Source: Promethearchaeota archaeon (lineage in GTDB: Archaea > Asgardarchaeota > Lokiarchaeia > Sigynarchaeales > SOKP01). From it: a stretch of 9,310 nt of DNA. The stretch is from the NCBI GenBank assembly GCA_019894875.1, contig JAGXNR010000102.1, forward strand, positions 1-9,310, written 5' to 3'. Position numbers and translations under genes: made by a program. Under the pieces are notes generated by a model. That model had not been told where the DNA came from. It saw nothing but the letters and a program-made list of their open reading frames with translations, and searched no databases. Shown in pieces: positions 5,740 to 9,310 of this stretch (position 1 is its first letter; every line of letters starts with the position of its first letter).

Positions 5740-6231
5740 TTCTATTCCGCAATTAGGACAGTGTCTTTTTATTGTCTTCAGTTCTATATATTTATTCAAT
5801 TCCTCTTCTAGATTGGTATAGATATCTTTTAACATAATATCTTCTACGGAGATTAACTTTAGCTTCCCCTTTCGATAAAGCCTAAGTTTTTCTTCTTTTC
5901 TTTTCATGTAATCTTTCCCATGATACCCCCAATATTCAATATAAATCTTGTTTTTTGGTAGATACCAATCAAATTTAATCAACATACCTCTTACTCTTAT
6001 CGTATTTTCGTATTCATGTTCGATGCCAAGACGATGGAGATGATTATCAATTATTAGTTCCCCTTTCGATCTTACAACATGACCATCTAAACATTTGAAA
6101 CTCGTCGCTACTTTAGGAATATATTTTTTTTTAATGGTTTTTAAAATCTTTCTTACAATCCAGTAGACAACTACAAAACAGACAACAAAAATTATACCGC
6201 CCATTATAAAGAATATACTATTCGCGCTCAA
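5722..6231 (-). CDS. Membrane-anchored PD-(D/E)XK nuclease-like protein
   Basis: 169 residues. Residues about 6-27 (IFFIMGGIIFVVCFVVVYWI) form one transmembrane helix followed by a basic stretch (KTIKKKYIPK), so the body should face the cytosol. Residues 46-130 resemble PD-(D/E)XK endonuclease domains of the type found next to UvrD-like helicases: HVVRSKGELIIDNHLHRLGI with Glu58, then IKFDWYLPKNKIYIEYWG with Asp88 and Glu99, then KDYMKRKEEKLRLYRK. The usual lysine after the catalytic Glu is replaced (E-Y-W), a variation known in this group. A CPNC knuckle (158-161) ends the protein. It starts at TTG 6231; an in-frame ATG at 6204 is the alternative and would keep the helix. A TATA box lies at 6284-6293. 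A C-terminal relic of a paralogue lies at 1394-1537. The target is unknown. Confidence 0.68.
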   Translation of the reverse strand: MSANSIFFIMGGIIFVVCFVVVYWIVRKILKTIKKKYIPKVATSFKCLDGHVVRSKGELIIDNHLHRLGIEHEYENTIRVRGMLIKFDWYLPKNKIYIEYWGYHGKDYMKRKEEKLRLYRKGKLKLISVEDIMLKDIYTNLEEELNKYIELKTIKRHCPNCGIELDKRF

Positions 6232-6283
6232 ATTTGTTCACGGGTTTAGTTTATGGATTTTTCTTAATTATAATAGGATTCAA

Positions 6284-6293
6284 TTTATATAAA
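6284..6293. promoter_or_regulatory. TATA box, probably of the nuclease-like gene
   Basis: TTTATATAAA is a perfect palindromic TATA element about 57 bp before the TTG at 6231 on the minus strand. It would give a leader of about 25-30 bases. Being symmetrical, it could also serve the plus strand, but the antitoxin gene has a closer candidate. Confidence 0.4.
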
Positions 6294-6348
6294 TGTAGTT
6301 ATCTTTTAATTGAAGATAAAATAAAAAATAACTAGTATATTTTTATAC

Positions 6349-6366
6349 TTGTATACATATATACAA
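6349..6366. promoter_or_regulatory. Near-perfect palindrome, likely antitoxin operator
   Basis: TTGTATACATATATACAA is an 18-bp inverted repeat with arms TTGTATA and TATACAA. It lies between a TATA-like TTTTATAC (6341-6348) and the GTG start at 6376. Ribbon-helix-helix antitoxins bind such sites and repress their own operon, so this is the expected operator; binding is inferred. Confidence 0.55.
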
Positions 6367-6375
6367 TATAAAAAG

Positions 6376-6651
6376 GTGTTTATTATTAGTACTATTCGAA
6401 TAGATAAAGAGAATGTTAAGAATTTAGATGAATTAATCTCTCACTTAATCTTGAGAGGAAAAAAAATCACTAAGAAAGAATTAATTGGGAAATTAATTAA
6501 AGAAGCACTTATAGCTGAAGGTCTCAATAATTCTATCGAGTTAAATTCATTAGAAAGTGATCTTGCGTGGATAGGATTAAAGGATGTCTTTAACTTAGGG
6601 ATTTCTGATTTGTCAGAAAAAGTTGATGATCTATTATATGGAGAAGAATAG
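6376..6651 (+). CDS. VapB-type antitoxin, ribbon-helix-helix
   Basis: 91 residues from GTG 6376. The N-terminus STIRIDKENVKNLDELISHL followed by KKITKKELIGKLIKEAL fits a ribbon-helix-helix DNA-binding domain: one strand and two helices. The C-terminus (DLAWIGLKDVF, then ISDLSEKVDDLLYGEE) resembles the toxin-binding tail of archaeal VapB proteins. The frame stays open to a TTG at 6349, but those codons coincide with the palindromic operator and promoter, so the later GTG is preferred. No ribosome binding site is seen and the message may be leaderless. The start is uncertain. It is followed after one base by the PIN toxin gene, a typical antitoxin-first operon. Confidence 0.78.
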   Translation: MFIISTIRIDKENVKNLDELISHLILRGKKITKKELIGKLIKEALIAEGLNNSIELNSLESDLAWIGLKDVFNLGISDLSEKVDDLLYGEE

Positions 6652-6652
6652 C

Positions 6653-7063
6653 ATGGCTGTTTTCTTAGATACTGGCTTTATATTGGCATTGAAAAATAAG
6701 GATGATAAAAACTTTGCTATAGCGCAATCTTGGATGAAGAGATTTTTGAAAAATGAATTTGGACAGATTTATACTTCCACATTTGTTTTTGATGAACTTG
6801 TAACCATTACATTAGTCCGAATAAAACGACCTGATTTTGCAAAAAATATTGGAAATTATGTTTTAAAAAGTCCAAGAATTAATATTATTGGATTTACTGA
6901 CGAGGATTTTAATAATACCTGGGTTCTTTTTCAAAAACATATAGAAAAAAGATTTTCCTTTACAGATTGTAGCATTTTAGTTCAATGTGAGCGATTAAAT
7001 TGCCAGTTTTTAGCAACCTTTGATAAACATTTTAAAGGACTAATTACAACTAATTTAGCTTAA
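6653..7063 (+). CDS. PIN-domain ribonuclease, VapC-type toxin
   Basis: 136 residues from ATG 6653. All four acidic positions of the PIN active site are seen: Asp6 (VFLDTGFI), Glu48 (FDELVT), Asp105 (FTDCSI) and Asp124 (TFDKHF). These coordinate magnesium for cleavage of RNA; VapC toxins usually cut tRNA or rRNA and are held inactive by VapB. The length is normal for the family and nothing is missing. The ATG at 6653 is chosen over one at 6623 because it gives the canonical N-terminal strand, lies one base past the antitoxin stop and has GGAG about eight bases upstream. Together with the preceding gene it forms a complete toxin-antitoxin module, co-transcribed from the promoter near 6345. Confidence 0.88.
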   Translation: MAVFLDTGFILALKNKDDKNFAIAQSWMKRFLKNEFGQIYTSTFVFDELVTITLVRIKRPDFAKNIGNYVLKSPRINIIGFTDEDFNNTWVLFQKHIEKRFSFTDCSILVQCERLNCQFLATFDKHFKGLITTNLA

Positions 7064-7263
7064 AATTAGACTCTTTCTCTACTTCTATCTGTAATCATTA
7101 ATCCTAATCCTCCCTCACCTATAATAGAACGAGTATACAATTAATTTAGAAAAATCAGTGAAAAAAATTACTCTACAAGGATCATGGTCAGGCACAAATC
7201 TTTCTACATTCAAGGATCATTTTGATTATAAATATTAGCAATATAAACAATTTTTAAAAGTTG
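7064..7263. other. Intergenic stretch with possible gene crumbs
   Basis: No gene is supported. A minus-strand frame at 7066-7140 (24 residues from TTG, including IIGEGGLGLMITDRSRERV) and a plus-strand frame at 7158-7238 (26 residues from GTG, MKKITLQGSWSGTNLSTF) look protein-like but are too short to call. They may be remains of lost genes, as in the region to the right. Confidence 0.3.
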
Positions 7264-7442
7264 ATAAATCCTTATTACGATGTATCCTCAATTCACTAAT
7301 TACCCTAAAATTGGTGATAGATTTAATGACAGCAAAAGCTCTAAAAGATTATTATATCAAAAGAAAGCCAAAATTGATGGTAGATTTTACAAACGAATTA
7401 GAAATTGCAAGAAAATTGCTTTCAAGTTATATTATTAGATGA
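7264..7442 (+). pseudogene. Truncated copy of the thiazoline-hydrolase-like gene
   Basis: From ATG 7326 the frame reads MTAKALKDYYIKRKPKLMVD and continues FTNELEIARKLL, matching the first 31 residues of the gene at 4990-5739 (MAVKDIKDYYIKRKPKLMKS, FTKELETARELF). Similarity also covers the upstream DNA: GATAAATC, TTATTACG (7272-7279) and TAAAATTGGTGA (7306-7317), so promoter, ribosome binding site and start were all copied. After about 7418 the match stops; seven unrelated codons lead to TGA at 7440. More than 85% of the gene is absent. If transcribed it would give a 38-residue peptide. Confidence 0.8.
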
Positions 7443-7605
7443 AAATATCTCATTGGATATTGCTATAATAAAGCATTAGATCTTGATCCTAATTTTAAAG
7501 AAGTCTGGTATAGTAAAGGATTGACTTTAGGTTGTCTAGAGAAATATGAAGAAGAAATTGAGTGTTACAATAAAGCTCTAGAAATTGACCCTGAAAATTT
7601 GACTC
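7443..7605 (+). pseudogene. TPR-repeat gene fragment
   Basis: In the same frame as the preceding truncated start, the bases encode CYNKALDLDPNFKEVWYSKG, then LTLGCLEKYEEEIECYNKAL and EIDPENL. This is the end of one tetratricopeptide repeat, one full repeat and the beginning of the next, with the family's W/Y-G-Y-A-P spacing. Homology stops after about 7604, where the bases become the antisense of a zinc-ribbon gene; the open frame closes at 7629-7631. Both ends are broken, so it is a fragment of a larger TPR protein-interaction gene. Confidence 0.78.
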
Positions 7606-7956
7606 ATCACAATCGTCATTTACACATTTAAAGATTAATTTACAATTAGAATCATCAATTTCAATAAATTCTCGATATAATTCTTGATCACATTTCTCAC
7701 ACTTACCATTGAATTCTTTTTCTTCGTTTAAATAATTGTTTATTAATGCAAAAGGTTCGTTTTTCTCTTCACAATTCTTATTCCAGCATTTATACTTAGT
7801 ATAATAATAATTTGTGTAAACTTTCTTAATCTGAATTTTACTACAAGAAGGACAATAGACTCGCTTAACTACATAATTTTTGAATGGGTCATTTTTTTTC
7901 GATTTCTGACTGTAAATGAAAATACATTTTAAAGAATATCCTTTGGCTATAATCAA
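7495..7956 (-). CDS. Double zinc-ribbon protein with a replaced C-terminus
   Basis: 153 residues from TTG 7956, the only good start; AGGT lies five bases upstream and a TATA box lies at about 7991-8003. Two four-cysteine zinc ribbons are seen: Cys35-x2-Cys38 with Cys57-x4-Cys62, and Cys86-x2-Cys89 with Cys111-x4-Cys116. Paired C-x2-C / C-x4-C ribbons usually hold structural zinc in nucleic-acid- or protein-binding proteins. Residues from about 119 onward are encoded by the antisense strand of the TPR fragment, so the last 35 residues (FLELYCNTQFLLHISLDNLK and the tail) are not original. The gene seems to have been cut just after its last cysteine and extended by chance to a stop at 7495. It may still fold; whether it functions is unclear. 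Confidence 0.55.
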   Translation of the reverse strand: MIIAKGYSLKCIFIYSQKSKKNDPFKNYVVKRVYCPSCSKIQIKKVYTNYYYTKYKCWNKNCEEKNEPFALINNYLNEEKEFNGKCEKCDQELYREFIEIDDSNCKLIFKCVNDDCDESNFQGQFLELYCNTQFLLHISLDNLKSILYYTRLL

Positions 7957-7990
7957 ATATTACCTAATTGTCAATAATTATAATGAAAAT

Positions 7991-8003
7991 TTTTATATTT
8001 AAA
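7991..8003 (-). promoter_or_regulatory. TATA box of the double zinc-ribbon gene
   Basis: The minus strand reads ATTTAAATATAAAA, centred about 40 bp before the TTG at 7956, giving a leader of roughly 10-15 bases that includes the AGGT ribosome binding site. Confidence 0.45.
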
Positions 8004-8071
8004 TAATAACAGTCAAACAATTTCAAGAAGATATATAGAATTTAATATCATTCTTTCTTACTTTTTAAAGG

Positions 8072-8301
8072 ATGAAAGAGTTAACAGATAGAGAAATCCA
8101 ATGGCTTTGAAGAATTTGCCAAAAAACATGAATTTTTCGCATCCTTCCTGCTTCAATATAAATTAAAGAATCACTGAGCTAATAACTAGTATTCTTTGCA
8201 ATATCTCTAAAATTAATGATAATTTAAGAACTAAAACTCAAGAACTACTAAAATTAGTTGTTCAACCTTCAAGTGATACTAAATGTACTATTTTTCTTTA
8301 A
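8072..8301 (+). pseudogene. Small gene broken by frameshifts
   Basis: Three consecutive protein-like stretches lie in three different frames. MKELTDREIQ (8072-8101) is followed by GFEEFAKKHEFFASFLLQYK (from 8103, stop at 8175) and then by ELITSI...KINDNLRTKTQELLKLVV (from 8167, stop TAA at 8299-8301). Read together they would make a protein of about 75 residues, mostly helical. Two frameshifts separate the pieces, so no intact product can be made unless there are sequence errors. I do not recognise the family. The first 16 bases (GGATGAAAGAGTTAAC) nearly recur at 2061, hinting at a second decayed copy. Confidence 0.45.
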
Positions 8302-8442
8302 ATAGAGAGATAATGAAATGAGTTTCTTGTCCCGAATAACCCAAATTTGTTTGGAATAAAAGAAAATTATTAAATACTAGCAAAATAATTAGTTAACCAG
8401 TATAGAAATAATCTAAGAAATTATCCAAAAGGTTTAATAAAT

Positions 8443-9310
8443 TTGAGAGTATTAATTCTTAGCCATTTTAATATTATTACGGGTCCTATAGAATTTTTGA
8501 GGATCCCAGAAATTTCAGACTTTAAAGATTTTAAAACCATTCCTAAGCATCTAACTTTCCATGAAGAAAATTTCTTTATGTATGACTATGAAATTTTTAA
8601 AACCGTTAATTTAAAATTTACAGTTCCAAGTACCATGAAGAGGACGGAATATGAAGATCTTATGATTTCTGTGATAATAATCGATGAAGAAATATCTCCA
8701 AAAATTTTCCAATCGATTTTAAAAAAATGTAAAGAAGAAATTAAAAATATAAAGAATGTAAGTAAGGGTCTTTATAATTCTTCTGATGAAAATACTGCTG
8801 AATTTCTTGAAATAAAAAAAATTTTACTTAAATATTATCAAACTATTAATGATATAGATGGGATACAATTAAATATTGATTTAAATTACAAATTTCCATG
8901 GGGGACGCATATGTGTTATTTCTACCAAAAAAAAGAAGATCTTATGGATATACTAATACCGTATATCAAAATGGGGTTAGAAGAAAATCAGATGTGTGTC
9001 TGGGTTACTTCAGAAGATCTTAAGGAGAAAGAAGCTAAAGAGAAATTAGAATCTGAAATAAAAAATTTTAATAAATTCTTAGAAAAAGGGCAAATAGAAA
9101 TCTTTCCTTATACAGAATGGTACCTTAAAGATGGAGAATTCACCTTACAAAGAGTACTAGATGCATGGGTTCAAAAATATAATTATGCAATATCCCAGGG
9201 TTTTGATGGTATCAGAGTAACAGGCAATACTGCATGGATTGAAAAAAAGGACTGGAAAGATTTTTCTGATTATGAAGAAGAAATAAATAACGTTGTGGGA
9301 AACTATCGGA
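8443..9310 (+). CDS. MEDS-domain sensory protein, 3' end beyond window
   Basis: 289 residues are visible from TTG 8443; the frame closes upstream at 8386-8388 and holds no ATG or GTG there, so TTG is the best start. Residues 152-289 form a MEDS domain: PWGTHMCYFYQKKEDLMDIL, then PYIKMGLEENQMCVWVTSED, IEIFPYTEWYLKDGEFTLQR and GFDGIRVTGNTAWIE. MEDS domains, found in DcmR-type regulators and archaeal sensors, are thought to bind small hydrocarbon-related ligands; the exact ligand is not known. Residues 1-140 (RVLILSHFNIITGPIEFLRI ... TVPSTMKRTEYEDLMISVII) look like an alpha/beta sensory fold, perhaps longin/Roadblock-like from the 'GP-x-x-F' and 'LMISVII' strands; this is weak. An output domain may follow past the window edge. 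A TATA-like TTATTAAATA lies at 8368-8377. Confidence 0.75.
   Translation, partial: MRVLILSHFNIITGPIEFLRIPEISDFKDFKTIPKHLTFHEENFFMYDYEIFKTVNLKFTVPSTMKRTEYEDLMISVIIIDEEISPKIFQSILKKCKEEIKNIKNVSKGLYNSSDENTAEFLEIKKILLKYYQTINDIDGIQLNIDLNYKFPWGTHMCYFYQKKEDLMDILIPYIKMGLEENQMCVWVTSEDLKEKEAKEKLESEIKNFNKFLEKGQIEIFPYTEWYLKDGEFTLQRVLDAWVQKYNYAISQGFDGIRVTGNTAWIEKKDWKDFSDYEEEINNVVGNYR

Noticed and set aside
6623..6652. Earlier ATG for the PIN toxin
   Set aside because: It would add ten residues that overlap the antitoxin end; ATG 6653 gives the canonical PIN start and has a ribosome binding site.
3068..7145. Shared 12-mer TATACAATTAAT at 3068 and 7134
   Set aside because: In AT-rich DNA a repeated 12-mer of this composition is expected by chance several times in 9 kb.
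7064..8301. Mobile element as cause of the mosaic region
   Set aside because: No transposase, terminal inverted repeats or target-site duplication could be seen around the junctions.
1..9310. tRNA, rRNA or riboswitch
   Set aside because: No T-loop-like GGTTCGAATCC, no rRNA-like or GC-rich structured stretch was found on either strand.

Overview
This is a strongly AT-rich window with archaeal features. It has TATA-box promoters close to start codons, short or absent leaders, several likely TTG/GTG starts and a few GGTGA-type ribosome binding sites. It encodes two Roadblock/LC7 proteins, one fused to a winged-helix DNA-binding domain, an L-2-amino-thiazoline-4-carboxylate hydrolase-like protein, a MEDS-domain protein, small zinc ribbons and an RHH/PIN toxin-antitoxin pair. 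That mixture, with the low coding density and many gene fragments, points to an Asgard archaeon, most likely Lokiarchaeia-like. The lineage is inferred from gene content; no rRNA or marker gene is present.

Layout. (1) Bases 1-1214 hold the 3' part of a divergent adenylate-forming (ANL/PaaK-like) protein whose start lies outside the window. (2) Bases 1234-1825, minus strand, hold a small thioredoxin-fold protein followed by two broken gene ends; one is the C-terminus of a paralogue of the nuclease-like gene at 5722-6231. (3) Bases 2300-4097 form a divergent regulatory block. A stand-alone Roadblock protein and a 47-aa protein read leftward, and a winged-helix/coiled-coil/Roadblock fusion reads rightward. 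Between them lies about 300 bp rich in tandem and inverted repeats. (4) Bases 4182-4684 hold two tandem copies of a 46-48-aa zinc-ribbon gene, one with a lost cysteine; neither had been long enough for ordinary ORF calling. (5) Bases 4990-6231 hold the thiazoline hydrolase-like gene, convergent and overlapping by 18 bp with a membrane-anchored PD-(D/E)XK nuclease-like gene. (6) Bases 6376-7063 hold a VapB/VapC-type pair with a near-perfect 18-bp palindrome in its promoter. (7) Bases 7064-8301 look like a gene graveyard: promoter plus first codons of a second thiazoline-hydrolase copy, joined to a TPR fragment, which in turn cuts into the end of a double zinc-ribbon gene, then a frameshifted small gene. 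(8) From 8443 a MEDS-domain protein runs off the right end.

The most coherent candidate system is the divergent Roadblock block. The fusion protein looks able to bind DNA and to dimerise through a Roadblock domain. It faces a second Roadblock gene across a repeat-rich control region whose tandem 11-bp repeat sits just upstream of the TATA box of the 47-aa gene. A plausible but untested reading is a transcription switch coupled to small-GTPase signalling, in which the free Roadblock protein pairs with the fusion. No small GTPase is encoded in this window. The other genes show no obvious shared pathway.
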